Shown piece after piece: positions 15,272 through 23,490 of a stretch of DNA of 61,025 nucleotides; position 1 is the stretch's first letter; the number at the start of each line of letters is the position of its first letter. A program made the position numbers and the translations under genes. The stretch comes from an uncultured Eubacterium sp. (GTDB taxonomy: Bacteria > Bacillota > Clostridia > Peptostreptococcales > Anaerovoracaceae), in NCBI GenBank assembly GCA_937894585.1, contig CALBGO010000027.1, forward strand, positions 1-61,025. The letters are read 5' to 3'. Below the pieces are notes generated by a model that was given only the letters and a program-made list of their open reading frames with translations, searched no databases and was not told the DNA's origin.

Positions 15272-16489
15272 TTACGCAGACTTTTTGGTCATAGTCACCA
15301 GGCTTCTTGTATCGACTGCCTTTCCGTCAACTAACATAATTGCCTTTGTAATCTGATCATCTGTGTCATTATCCTCGTAACGCTTCACAGTCATGTTCAG
15401 GTTGGTGTTCAGGATGTAATCCTTCAGGTTGTAGATACAGGCCACAATCGTATCTTTTTCCGGCGTATCAGGGTATGCATCTACATAATTTACAAAATTC
15501 ACAGGTCTTCCGAGAATCGAATATTCCGGTTTTCCGTTTAACCCAACATTAACTCTTGCTACCGGCTGGCCGTTTCCGTCTACCATCGCTGCAATCTGAT
15601 TGAAAAAAGTGGATTTTCTCATGAACCACTCCGCGCCCAGTTCATATTCTTCCGGAAGAGCAGCCTCCATTGCACACAACGCTTTGTAATCAACCTTCCC
15701 TGCCTTTGCGATTTCAATATTCTGACCTTCCTGCACTGCTTCAGTCAGAAATCCTTTCGGCTGCTTGGAGCCTGAACCGTTAAAGATTGCAACTTCTAAT
15801 GCCTTCACCATGGCTTCCGCAACATTATTCACAAAGGTGCTTTCAAATACAGGCAGCGTTACTACGGATGTTTCCAGGGACATCGAAATGGCGCATCTTA
15901 ATTTGAAGTAAGAGAATGTGATAGATCCTGTAGTTTTTTTCTGTTTTTCAGATCCTTCTCCTTCGTTCACCCAGGTAGCAACCGGTTTAGCTGTAGAAGT
16001 CGGAACTGCCAGACCGCCTTTGTAGTGCGTTCTAGTTACCTTCTTTAAAACCACGCCCGTCTTCTCCATCTTTTCAATAATTCTGTTCAGAACAGTTGTC
16101 GGAATCACACTTGCCACATCGGTTGTTTTTGTATTTGCATCTGCATTCGTGAACTTTTCCGGAATCTGCGTTCCCTTTAAGACATTGTTCATGAATGCTT
16201 TTCTATATTCCATGCTGTCATACAAATCTTCGTCTCCCCGACCTGCTCCCATAGTTTCCGGTGCTCTCGCACCCATTGTATTGTTTAAAAGTGCAGAGGA
16301 AGGCGAACTATTCATTGCGTTCAGATTTGCCTGCGCTTTCGCAAATTTTTCAAAAGCAGCATCTAACTCCTCTATTTCTTCCATTTTGCTCGAACTTTCG
16401 TCCACTTTCCCCTCGTTCAGAAGGTTCTGCGCCTCTCCCATCATTTCATTTCTCAAGCTTAAGTATTCTTCTCTATTTTTGAAAATCAT
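15272..16489 (-). CDS. Major capsid protein, HK97 family
   Basis: A 405-residue capsid protein. The first 70 residues are a charged coiled coil (scaffold-like delta domain). The mature part is expected to begin near residue 100 (MEYRKAFMNNVLKG) and includes VIPTTVLNRIIEKMEKTGVV, GEGSEKQKKTTGSITFSYFK, VAEAMVKALEVAIFNGSGSK and PKGFLTEAVQEG. It is translated after the protease with an ATGA overlap. Confidence 0.95.
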   Translation of the reverse strand: MIFKNREEYLSLRNEMMGEAQNLLNEGKVDESSSKMEEIEELDAAFEKFAKAQANLNAMNSSPSSALLNNTMGARAPETMGAGRGDEDLYDSMEYRKAFMNNVLKGTQIPEKFTNADANTKTTDVASVIPTTVLNRIIEKMEKTGVVLKKVTRTHYKGGLAVPTSTAKPVATWVNEGEGSEKQKKTTGSITFSYFKLRCAISMSLETSVVTLPVFESTFVNNVAEAMVKALEVAIFNGSGSKQPKGFLTEAVQEGQNIEIAKAGKVDYKALCAMEAALPEEYELGAEWFMRKSTFFNQIAAMVDGNGQPVARVNVGLNGKPEYSILGRPVNFVNYVDAYPDTPEKDTIVACIYNLKDYILNTNLNMTVKRYEDNDTDDQITKAIMLVDGKAVDTRSLVTMTKKSA

Positions 16490-17193
16490 AATACTTCTCC
16501 CTTCATTTTCAATAACTTCAACTTTGCAAATGCTACTTTTTCATCTGCCTTTTTCTTCTGTTTAAATTCGTTTCTGATCTTATCCAGCGTACTGTTACTG
16601 AGCAGCTGCCCCGGAGCACTGTTTAACAAACGTGGTTTTTCACTTTTCGATTCAATAATCTCATCGATAAAGCCATAGTTTTTCGCCTTTTCGGCATTCA
16701 TCCATGTTTCCGAATTCATCAAATCCAGTAATTCTTCTGCAGTTTTTCCTGTTTTTTTGCAATATGCCGCAGCAATTGCTTCGTTAGCAGTCTTCAGCAC
16801 CCCGGATTTATGGTCCATCACATTATAATCACCGCAAGCAGCACCTGACACATTATGAATCATAAATAATGCACTTGGAATCATTCTGGCACTATCTGCG
16901 GCACACGAAATCAAGGTTGCTGCACTGCAGCAGTATCCTGTAATGTCCGCCGTAACGGCTCCCGGATATTGACCGATTAGATACGATATCTCGTTTCCTG
17001 CCCCAATATCGCCACCACCGGAATTGATTTGGATTGTAACCTCTTCATTTTTTGCATTTTTCGCATCATCAAGTTCTTTTTCAATATCCTTCGGACATAC
17101 TGCTTCAATGTCAAACAGGTTGTAAATCCATTTATCGTCATTGGGAACGATTGCTCCGTTTACTTTAATGTTCTTCAGTTTTCTCACCTCCAA
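16486..17193 (-). CDS. ClpP-like prohead protease
   Basis: A 235-residue protein that should remove the capsid delta domain. Motifs are INSGGGDIGAGNEISYLIG (oxyanion region), GYCCSAATLISCAADS with the candidate catalytic Ser, MIHNVSGAACGDYNVM with the His, and a conserved C-terminal helix (MNSETWMNAEKAKNYGFIDE). No ATG is available near the start. A TTG at 17193 (or GTG at 17187) lies in a GGATTGGAGGTGAG context, overlapping the end of the portal gene. Confidence 0.9.
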   Translation of the reverse strand: MEVRKLKNIKVNGAIVPNDDKWIYNLFDIEAVCPKDIEKELDDAKNAKNEEVTIQINSGGGDIGAGNEISYLIGQYPGAVTADITGYCCSAATLISCAADSARMIPSALFMIHNVSGAACGDYNVMDHKSGVLKTANEAIAAAYCKKTGKTAEELLDLMNSETWMNAEKAKNYGFIDEIIESKSEKPRLLNSAPGQLLSNSTLDKIRNEFKQKKKADEKVAFAKLKLLKMKGEVL

Positions 17194-18340
17194 TCCTTGC
17201 TGTATCTAATCTCATGATCGGACTGTCTCCGCCTTCCAGCGGTGCCATATTAAACAGCATTCTCCATTCATTCGGCGTCATCGCACCCCTGTCTACCATC
17301 GACACGAACTGCAGTTTTGTCTGTGTATTGGCAAACAGCAGGTTGGATGATTCGAATACGATTTCATTTCCGAAGCTTCTTTCTTTTCTGGTGAAAATCT
17401 TTCTTGTGAATTCTTTCGACATCTGCGTGATGATCGGTTCGCACCTTGCTTCATAATAGGCGTTCCATTCCTCTTCAGTAAAGTTCGAGTGCACAATTTT
17501 TTCACTTACACCAAAAAAAGCATAAATTCGATCTGCAATCCTATCGGTCTGCGCTGCATTCGGCACATAATCTTTCGGTTCAATTCTCTGCGCGTCCGCT
17601 TTTGCATCAGTTCCGGCTGCTCCAAAGGTGTCTGACTCTATGCTCAGGTAGTTATTTGCGAACTCCTGCACATTCTTCTTCAGATCTTCCGGTCGTAGTG
17701 CTGTTGTGAATTTCAAAAGCCATCTAACCACGCCGGAGTTCTTGATTGCTTTAATAATTCCCTGGTCGATAGTTTCAACGCAATTCATCAGCCCCTCTAA
17801 TGCTGCCATTGGACTTTCTCCAAATATATCATTGTCCTTGTAGTCATCTCTAAGGTGGATTATATCCGTGTAGGGAAAGTCTCCGTACTTTCCGTTTTTG
17901 TACCAAAATCTTAACCATAAGTCTCCTTTCTCAGTGTATTTTGTTTCCACATTTTCGCACGGCACCGGATACAGTTCGCATGGCATTCCATTTATGTCTT
18001 TTAAGATCAAAATAAAAGCATTTCCATTCAATGCCAACTGTGCACACACTTTTTCCTGCATCATCTGTCCGCTCATGTATGGATTCGGCTCTTCCAGAAG
18101 AAATCGTATGTACGGCTGCGGATTCACTTCTATTTTGCTTTCTTTCTCTTTCGTCACCGTACTTCTGATGTGCTTTCCGACAGCCTTTCCAATCGCTTTC
18201 ACCTGCGGTTTGATACACGCTCTCACAATATCGGAATTATACAGTTTCCCGTCCCAGGCGTAAAATCCGTTTCCGGTCGAAGTTACCATTCGAAATCGTT
18301 CGCTCTTCCCAATATTTCTAAGTCTTTGTATTAGTCCCAA
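17165..18340 (-). CDS. Portal protein, HK97 family
   Basis: A 391-residue dodecameric portal subunit through which DNA is packaged. Recognisable segments are SDIVRACIKPQVKAIGKAVG, ALNGNAFILILKDINGMPCE, LYPVPCENVETKYTEKGD, IIHLRDDYKDNDIFGESPM and FGVSEKIVHSNFTEEEWNAY. The start is a TTG at 18340, chosen because of GGAGGTAATAAC before it. Confidence 0.93.
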   Translation of the reverse strand: MGLIQRLRNIGKSERFRMVTSTGNGFYAWDGKLYNSDIVRACIKPQVKAIGKAVGKHIRSTVTKEKESKIEVNPQPYIRFLLEEPNPYMSGQMMQEKVCAQLALNGNAFILILKDINGMPCELYPVPCENVETKYTEKGDLWLRFWYKNGKYGDFPYTDIIHLRDDYKDNDIFGESPMAALEGLMNCVETIDQGIIKAIKNSGVVRWLLKFTTALRPEDLKKNVQEFANNYLSIESDTFGAAGTDAKADAQRIEPKDYVPNAAQTDRIADRIYAFFGVSEKIVHSNFTEEEWNAYYEARCEPIITQMSKEFTRKIFTRKERSFGNEIVFESSNLLFANTQTKLQFVSMVDRGAMTPNEWRMLFNMAPLEGGDSPIMRLDTARIGGEKTEEH

Positions 18341-18355
18341 GTTATTACCTCCCTC

Positions 18356-20014
18356 CTATATCACACTCAGATACTCATCATATTTATTTTTTAGTACAAT
18401 ATATCCATCAATCAGAGCCATACCTCCATCGATGCGGTTTCTTGCGTCCAATCCTTTTACTGGCTGGATGTTCCCATTGATATCTGTCACAACTTCCATA
18501 TTGGCAAGACACCATTTATCAATCGGATTTTCATTATGTACGATCAAATCGCTCTTCATATCTGCCCGCATCTCTTTCATTGGATCACTCAGGGTTTTCG
18601 TTCCCTGTCGAACGGGAATCATACTGCGTTCTCCGAACTCCTGTTTAAATCTTGCCAGCAGGCTGTCATCGATATGCCATGGATCGTATCCGATGTACAA
18701 AGTGTATAAATCCTCTTCATCTCTCAGCTCACAAAACCAGTCCAAAAACACCTGTTTGTTCACCTTGTTTCCCGGCACAGTCCTTAAATATCCCTGGTCT
18801 TTCCAAAGCGCATACGGCACATTGTCGCGCCCCTGTCTTTTTCCGCTATTTTCAAACCTGTCAATCGCCTCCTGCGGCATCCAATACATCTGCTTCAGAT
18901 AAATATGTTCATCTCCCGGTCTCATGCAAAGCGCCTTGGCTGCATTTAAGTCGATTGAATCCGCTGCGTCCATTCCCCCGATACAGTATCGGAAATTTGC
19001 ATCGTCCGGTATTCTCGTGTGGTTCTCAATTTCCTCCCACTTTAGCCAGCTGGAAGCCCGATTTTGCGGCATATTAAAGTCTTTTACAAGCACTGTCGGC
19101 TTGAAGGAAATATCATCTTTCGCTTTTAAGACCATCTGGCTTAGGTATTCTTTTGACTTAATGGTATTTAACCCCGGATTTGCCTTTTCCCAACACTCTT
19201 CTTTATCCCATTCATCAACACTGTCAAGTTCATATATAAACGGCAGGAACCTTTCATTTTTCGCTTTTCCGTATAAAATATCCGAGGCATATTGATATTG
19301 GGAATCAAAGATTCCGTTTCTTATAAATCCATTTGTCGTAATACAAAAAAGCAACGGCTGCCGCCTCGCGCCCATTGCCTGTTTGATTAAGTCATATAAA
19401 TCTCTGTTTTTAATGGCAGACAACTCATCGATGGTCGCCATATGGATATCTAATCCATCTAATGATGTGGTGTTGCTCGCCAATGCCTTAATGTACCCGT
19501 AGTTCATTTTGCAATAAAGATCTACTGCTCTTTTTTTAATATGTCGGCTCAACAGCTCCGATTGCTTCACCATTTTGTGACAGGCATTAAACCCGAGAGT
19601 TGCCTGTTCTCTTTGCGTGGCTACATTGTAAATTTGCGGAGCACCCTCTTCATCATCAATGAGCATATCAATTTCTACTGCTGCACATTCTGTAGTCTTT
19701 CCGTTCTTTCTTCCCTCAACGATTAGAACTTCGTTATATTTCCTCAGGTTATTATCATCTACGAACCCGAAGATAGCCTGCAGCCTCGCTTTTTGAAACA
19801 ATTCCAGTTTCAGCGGCGCCCCGACATTTCCAGACGGCACTTTACAAAATTTCTCAATAAAATCAATATGCCTGCTTGCGATTTCCTCATCGAAATGGTA
19901 TTGTCCGGGATTATATAGGTCTTCCAGTATTTTTTCCGATACCAGTTTCATCTTTTCGCAGGCAGGTATCTTGCCGTCTGTCAAAGCTGTAAAGTATTCC
20001 TCCAGGTAGGTCAT
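18356..20014 (-). CDS. Terminase large subunit
   Basis: A 552-residue packaging motor. The ATPase domain has the Walker A-like VEGRKNGKTTECAAVE near residue 99 and the Walker B-like HMATIDELSAI. The nuclease domain starts with YCIGGMDAADSIDLNAAKAL, followed by YIGYDPWHIDDSLL, and ends with DARNRIDGGMALIDGYIVL. This is the HK97-like Terminase_1 type, normally paired with a P27 small subunit as here. The start overlaps the small-subunit stop by one base. Confidence 0.95.
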   Translation of the reverse strand: MTYLEEYFTALTDGKIPACEKMKLVSEKILEDLYNPGQYHFDEEIASRHIDFIEKFCKVPSGNVGAPLKLELFQKARLQAIFGFVDDNNLRKYNEVLIVEGRKNGKTTECAAVEIDMLIDDEEGAPQIYNVATQREQATLGFNACHKMVKQSELLSRHIKKRAVDLYCKMNYGYIKALASNTTSLDGLDIHMATIDELSAIKNRDLYDLIKQAMGARRQPLLFCITTNGFIRNGIFDSQYQYASDILYGKAKNERFLPFIYELDSVDEWDKEECWEKANPGLNTIKSKEYLSQMVLKAKDDISFKPTVLVKDFNMPQNRASSWLKWEEIENHTRIPDDANFRYCIGGMDAADSIDLNAAKALCMRPGDEHIYLKQMYWMPQEAIDRFENSGKRQGRDNVPYALWKDQGYLRTVPGNKVNKQVFLDWFCELRDEEDLYTLYIGYDPWHIDDSLLARFKQEFGERSMIPVRQGTKTLSDPMKEMRADMKSDLIVHNENPIDKWCLANMEVVTDINGNIQPVKGLDARNRIDGGMALIDGYIVLKNKYDEYLSVI

Positions 20015-20373
20015 TATTTCACCCCTCTGATGTGCATCAGCAGCTCATCAGCCTCTTCAGCATCTTCCGGCAGTAATTCGACAAGCTGTTTCACTACCAT
20101 ATTGTAATTCTTAATCATGGTGTTGTAGCTCTTGACCGCCGGATGATCCATTTTCACTTTAAACCCATTTCCATTGATGCCTTCGATCACATATCCCTCT
20201 TCCGTAATCTGTTCTTGCATTTCATCTAATGTCACATCCATAAATGCTGCTTTTTTGCATAATTTCTCTGCGATAATCCGTCTATCTTTATCCAAAAACC
20301 TGAATATTTTCTTAAGTTTTCGCATCTCTTTGGAAATCAGTTCTTCTTTTGTTTTATCTATATTTTTTTCCAT
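20014..20373 (-). CDS. Terminase small subunit, P27 family
   Basis: About 119 residues of the P27 family, which binds the packaging site and delivers DNA to the large subunit. The N-terminal half is helical and basic (KKIFRFLDKDRRIIAEKL), and HPAVKSYNTMIKNYNMVVKQ is characteristic. The ATG at 20373 follows GGAAAGGGG at a slightly long distance; a GTG at 20409 would add 12 residues. Confidence 0.88.
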   Translation of the reverse strand: MEKNIDKTKEELISKEMRKLKKIFRFLDKDRRIIAEKLCKKAAFMDVTLDEMQEQITEEGYVIEGINGNGFKVKMDHPAVKSYNTMIKNYNMVVKQLVELLPEDAEEADELLMHIRGVK

Positions 20374-20481
20374 GTCTATTTTATAACCCCTTTCCTGCGT
20401 GCATCTCACTCGTCTATATTGTGGTGGGGGATTCGGTCTTCCGATTTTCGCTCAGGGGCCTTTCGGGAGGGGGGGCTATTT
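20374..20481. other. Terminase-proximal non-coding segment, possible cos region
   Basis: This 108-base gap between the HNH and small terminase genes contains a run of seven G (20469-20475) and GC-rich inverted parts. In HK97-type phages with an HNH-P27 arrangement the cohesive-end site is usually close by. Nothing in the sequence identifies the cut directly. Confidence 0.3.
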
Positions 20482-20799
20482 TTATTTTTCTCTCGGGTTA
20501 CCTTGCTCATCAAAGTAACATCTTTGTTTTTTCTTTCGTTCTCCATGTATATCTATGCAGTGAACTTCATCATGACAAGCCTTGCACAGGTATTCAAAGT
20601 TGCTATGATTCAACGAAACCTCCGGCTTGTCAATATTTTCTTCTGTCAACTTTATTTTGTGATGCACAATGTATCCTAAGTCTTTTTTACACCGTTCGCA
20701 CATTCCACCATCAATGCCCACCCTCTCTTTGATGTAAGTATTTCTTGCCTTCTGCCAAGCTATGCTGTTGTAAAAGCTCTTTGCGAATCCTTTTGCCAT
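20482..20799 (-). CDS. Phage HNH endonuclease
   Basis: A 105-residue HNH nuclease, starting MAKGFAKSFYNSIAWQKAR. It has a zinc-binding CERC and LCKACH pair and the catalytic DLGYIVHHKIKLT core, followed by NHSNFEYLCKACHDEVH. In cos phages such proteins work with terminase in genome cutting, and its place directly before the terminase genes fits that role. The SD site is GAAGAGGGAAGT. Confidence 0.92.
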   Translation of the reverse strand: MAKGFAKSFYNSIAWQKARNTYIKERVGIDGGMCERCKKDLGYIVHHKIKLTEENIDKPEVSLNHSNFEYLCKACHDEVHCIDIHGERKKKQRCYFDEQGNPREK

Positions 20800-20834
20800 A
20801 CTTCCCTCTTCACTTTATTTTTTGCATAACAAAA

Positions 20835-20856
20835 GAGACACCTGTAACAGCGTCTC
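20835..20856 (-). terminator. Probable minus-strand terminator before the late operon
   Basis: A GAGAC/GTCTC stem with a 12-base loop is followed on the minus strand by TTTTGTTATG. It would end early transcripts from the hicAB side just upstream of HNH. The stem is short, so efficiency may be modest. Confidence 0.4.
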
Positions 20857-20901
20857 AAATGTATTGCCCTTTTGGAATTCTTTTCCTGAAGTCCTATCTA
20901 C

Positions 20902-20936
20902 ACTATACCATAAAAAAAGCGGAGAAAAACGGAGAA
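20902..20936 (-). promoter_or_regulatory. Candidate activator-dependent late promoter
   Basis: On the minus strand TTCTCCG occurs twice with a 10-bp period, covering the -35 position, and a -10-like TATAGT follows 12 bases later. There is no consensus -35. Tandem sites one helical turn apart suggest a protein activator, and the ArpU/RinA-like gene at 21674..22096 is the obvious candidate. It would drive HNH, terminase and the structural genes. Confidence 0.5.
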
Positions 20937-20958
20937 CTTTTATTTTTCAAAATGATTC

Positions 20959-21360
20959 CTACAGATGCAGCTGTGCTTTGATTGCATCCTGCAGTGTCTG
21001 AGAGAAGTTGATGTCATGTTCCTGCGCAACAGCATTAAGCCATGCCGGCAAGGTAACTGTGCGATTGACCGACTTATTGTTCTGCGCCTGTCTGACAGAC
21101 GGCATAAACACATCAATCAGAACTGTCCGCTCGTTTTCTTCCGTCTCCACCTTGGCTAAAGCCGACGGCTCCGGTATCTCTTCCCCATCCTCTTCAAGTC
21201 CAAACAAAACACATCCCAGCAACTCTCTTGCCGAAACCAAGGCGTCATCATCATCAATGCCACTGGTCGCACAATCTAAATCCGGAAATACTACTGCGAT
21301 CTCCTCTCCCGGTTCATAGGTGAATACTGCAGGATAAAAATATCTGTCTTTCTTTTTCAT
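20959..21360 (-). CDS. hicB: HicB-type antitoxin
   Basis: About 133 residues. The N-terminal HicB fold has YFYPAVFTYEPGEEIAVVFP, then DLDCATSGIDDDDALVSARE. The C-terminal part (RTVTLPAWLNAVAQEHDINF, then SQTLQDAIKAQL) is a ribbon-helix-helix DNA-binding domain. It should neutralise HicA and repress their shared promoter. The ATG at 21360 follows ATGGAGGTGTATCAT. The toxin gene is first in the operon. Confidence 0.92.
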   Translation of the reverse strand: MKKKDRYFYPAVFTYEPGEEIAVVFPDLDCATSGIDDDDALVSARELLGCVLFGLEEDGEEIPEPSALAKVETEENERTVLIDVFMPSVRQAQNNKSVNRTVTLPAWLNAVAQEHDINFSQTLQDAIKAQLHL

Positions 21361-21407
21361 ATGATACACCTCCATGTATATCTCGTTTTACTTTGAAAGC
21401 GTCAGGG

Positions 21408-21605
21408 CTATCTGAATCGTAGCCCTGACTGTCTTTCGATGCTGTCAAGAGTTTTTCTCGGGATGTCTTTAACAGGATGTTTTACTGTGACTCTTCCCTT
21501 TTTGGTTGGATGCTTGTATTGATGGTGACTGCCTACGACATTCACTTCATACCATCCATCCTCTAAGATCATCTTTATGACTTCTCTTGATGAATAACTT
21601 TTCAT
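21408..21605 (-). CDS. hicA: HicA-type mRNA interferase toxin
   Basis: A 65-residue toxin with the double-stranded RNA-binding-like fold. It has SSREVIKMILEDGWYEVNV and the conserved GSHHQYKHPTKKGRVTV with the catalytic His, then HPVKDIPRKTLDSIERQSGL. It presumably cleaves mRNA during stress or phage interference. It is transcribed from its own promoter just upstream. Confidence 0.93.
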   Translation of the reverse strand: MKSYSSREVIKMILEDGWYEVNVVGSHHQYKHPTKKGRVTVKHPVKDIPRKTLDSIERQSGLRFR

Positions 21606-21634
21606 AACTTATCCTCCTGACATTATTATATTAA

Positions 21635-21683
21635 CACATATTTTTATATTTGTCAACACAACGGCACATATTTTTATATTTGT
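21635..21683 (-). promoter_or_regulatory. hicAB promoter with 19-bp direct repeats
   Basis: The 19-bp sequence CACATATTTTTATATTTGT is present at 21635-21653 and again at 21665-21683, exactly 30 bp apart. A minus-strand promoter overlaps the first copy (TTGACA, then a TAATAT box 17 bases on). The repeats are a likely operator pair for HicB. The second copy overlaps the 3' end of the next gene. Confidence 0.65.
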
Positions 21684-22096
21684 TTTATATGTTTATTGAT
21701 TAACTGCCTTGCATAGTCTGCGTTAATAAAGTTCTGTGCTCCGACTTCTTCCCACGAAAGGCAGTCAATGAAACGACTTCGCATCAACTCTCGTACTTTC
21801 GGGTCATTTATGTTCTGCACATATTTTTCTATGGCAACTACGGCCCGTTCTGATTCTTTAATGTTTTTCCGGATTTCCTCTTCAAGCAGTCTTATCATCA
21901 CGGGCAGAGTAAAGGCATCTGTCGGTATTCCCTCAATGCGCACCGGTATCCCTTTCCCGCTGCGGTAATCTCTTACGGTATCCCCGACAGTATCATTCTG
22001 CCTGCTCAATTTATCTTCCAGCCGTTCCAGTCTTTTTTTTTGCCGGCGGATTTCATGATTTAGCCAGAAGTAACGGTTCAGTTCCTGTTTGGTCAT
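21674..22096 (-). CDS. ArpU/RinA-like late transcription regulator
   Basis: A 140-residue protein with an N-terminal coiled coil (RRQKKRLERLEDKLSRQN) and a C-terminal sigma-region-4-like part (LMRSRFIDCLSWEEVGAQ, NADYARQLINKHIKQI). This architecture is that of DUF1492/RinA/ArpU proteins, which switch on late genes in Firmicutes phages. The ATG at 22096 follows AATAGGGGAAACT. It is the last early gene before hicAB and the terminase operon, as expected. Confidence 0.75.
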   Translation of the reverse strand: MTKQELNRYFWLNHEIRRQKKRLERLEDKLSRQNDTVGDTVRDYRSGKGIPVRIEGIPTDAFTLPVMIRLLEEEIRKNIKESERAVVAIEKYVQNINDPKVRELMRSRFIDCLSWEEVGAQNFINADYARQLINKHIKQI

Positions 22097-22104
22097 AGTT
22101 TCCC

Positions 22105-22941
22105 CTATTCTTCCCACGCACAAAAGACATCAAGTTCCTCCTGATGTTCGGTGTACGCTCCTCTGAGTAGCCTTGTGTAATTTATCTTCTCAAGCTTTCC
22201 TGTCACCCCTTTTGGCCAGTACTTTATGCGCGGCTCATCAGTTAGTGGCACCAGTATGTACTCTCTGCAGGTCAGCCTGGTGATTGCATGTTCATATCTT
22301 TCTACTTCGCCGTCTATGTAATAGTCTTTGAAAGCTACCGGGTCTTTTTCCAGATCCACTCTGCTGAGTTCCTGCTTCTTCGGTTCCAGCACCTTGATAT
22401 TGCGGCTGCAGTTGTATCTTCTCTTTCCGATTTCTCCCGCCTCTTCGAAATCTTTGGCAGCTTCTTTCAGCAGGTACTCGGCCAGTCCTTTATAATTTGG
22501 GTTGTCCCATAATGGATTATGAAAAACGATTCCATGTGGCCAGCACTTTTCTATGATCCGCATCGGAACACCGGTGCAGATAATGTGGTGATGTAGTCTT
22601 TTTCCTTTATGCTCACTTACCGCTACCCACTTTACTTCTATGTCCTCTTTGCGGCACTCTTCTCGTAACTTTCGAACGAATTTCTGACGGTCTTTTTTCC
22701 CTTGTTCTGCTGTCGGCTCTTTTGCATAGGTCAGCTGCAGATGATGATCTCCCGGTATGAAGTTGCTGTTCAGAATCAAAGTCAGCTTAAAGATTGCGTT
22801 CTTTAGATTATTCTTCCATACTTCCTCTGATGTAAGATTTTTCTTCGGCGCTCTCTTCCGACCTTTTTCAATTTCTCTTGTGGGCTGTTCCCTGATTACG
22901 ATGGTTTTGCCTGCCAAGAATATATGTCTTAAAATCTTCAT
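22105..22941 (-). CDS. HUH-type Rep-like protein (rolling-circle replication family)
   Basis: A 278-residue protein with the three HUH replicase motifs: HHLQLTYA (motif 1), KRLHHHIICTG (motif 2, the metal-binding His residues), and YKGLAEYLLKEAAK (motif 3, containing the candidate nicking Tyr). It likely nicks one strand and starts replication. No phage helicase, primase or polymerase is seen in the window, so the phage would rely on the host after initiation. The start is the ATG at 22941; the SD site is the AGGAGAGCAGGAG upstream. Confidence 0.85.
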   Translation of the reverse strand: MKILRHIFLAGKTIVIREQPTREIEKGRKRAPKKNLTSEEVWKNNLKNAIFKLTLILNSNFIPGDHHLQLTYAKEPTAEQGKKDRQKFVRKLREECRKEDIEVKWVAVSEHKGKRLHHHIICTGVPMRIIEKCWPHGIVFHNPLWDNPNYKGLAEYLLKEAAKDFEEAGEIGKRRYNCSRNIKVLEPKKQELSRVDLEKDPVAFKDYYIDGEVERYEHAITRLTCREYILVPLTDEPRIKYWPKGVTGKLEKINYTRLLRGAYTEHQEELDVFCAWEE

Positions 22942-23092
22942 CTCCTGCTCTCCTGTCGCAATGTTAATAACCTTAACAAGGGGTCAAGGGAGACTTTCAC
23001 TCCCTTCGTTCGGTTTTTCTTTCCGATAGGTATGCCCGAGACTGCTTTTAGGGCTTGTCCCGGGCTTTTTCTTCTTATATATGATGTAGGAA
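22942..23092. other. Structured gap upstream of the HUH gene, candidate origin or leader
   Basis: These 151 bases hold three inverted repeats: GTTAA/TTAAC around 22964-22978, GGGAG/CTCCC around 22989-23005, and GCCCG/CGGGC followed by TTTTTCTT around 23034-23071. No ORF with an SD site is visible. A hairpin-rich sequence next to an HUH initiator is a reasonable place for a nick site; the last hairpin may be a plus-strand terminator. Confidence 0.35.
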
Positions 23093-23308
23093 TTATACGA
23101 TTCTGTCTAGAACCTCCCGCAGCGCAAGAGCTTCATCATGGGTCAGATTAATTCCCTTGCTGCATTTTTCGTGATCTTCAGACCAGCTCCGAAGATCCAG
23201 CTTCGGAGGATTTCCGTTCCAACTTACTCGGTTCAGTTCTAAGGTCCACTTTCCTCTTTCAGAGATTGTGGTGATATGTTCTACGATTTCAAATTTGATT
23301 CCACTCAT
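23093..23308 (-). CDS. PC4/YdbC-like ssDNA-binding protein
   Basis: A 71-residue protein of the YdbC/PC4 family. It has FEIVEHITTISERGKWTLEL, then NRVSWNGNPPKLDLRSWSED and KGINLTHDEALALREVL. This is a complete, single-domain match to the type that binds single-stranded DNA as a dimer. Next to the HUH gene, it may protect displaced strands. Its start overlaps the stop of the preceding gene. Confidence 0.85.
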   Translation of the reverse strand: MSGIKFEIVEHITTISERGKWTLELNRVSWNGNPPKLDLRSWSEDHEKCSKGINLTHDEALALREVLDRIV

Positions 23309-23490
23309 TTTTTCAGTCCTCTCATAATTTTCATCTGGCTATCCGGATAGATGATGCCGTTATCTTCTTTTCGGATAGCTGCGTTATACTTTTCCTGCTC
23401 CTTTGTGTAGTTCTCATATCGTATACAAATGGAATAACAGCCAGCGTGCCTGTTTATACAGTTTCTGTAAGGCGGAATTGGTCTAAGCAT
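23305..23490 (-). CDS. Small Cys-containing phage protein
   Basis: A 61-residue protein, MLRPIPPYRNCINRHAGCYS at the start, with a Cys cluster C-x6-C-x3-C that could bind a metal, then a basic helical region. Proteins of this form occur in early regions of Firmicutes phages, but I know no function. Confidence 0.65.
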   Translation of the reverse strand: MLRPIPPYRNCINRHAGCYSICIRYENYTKEQEKYNAAIRKEDNGIIYPDSQMKIMRGLKK

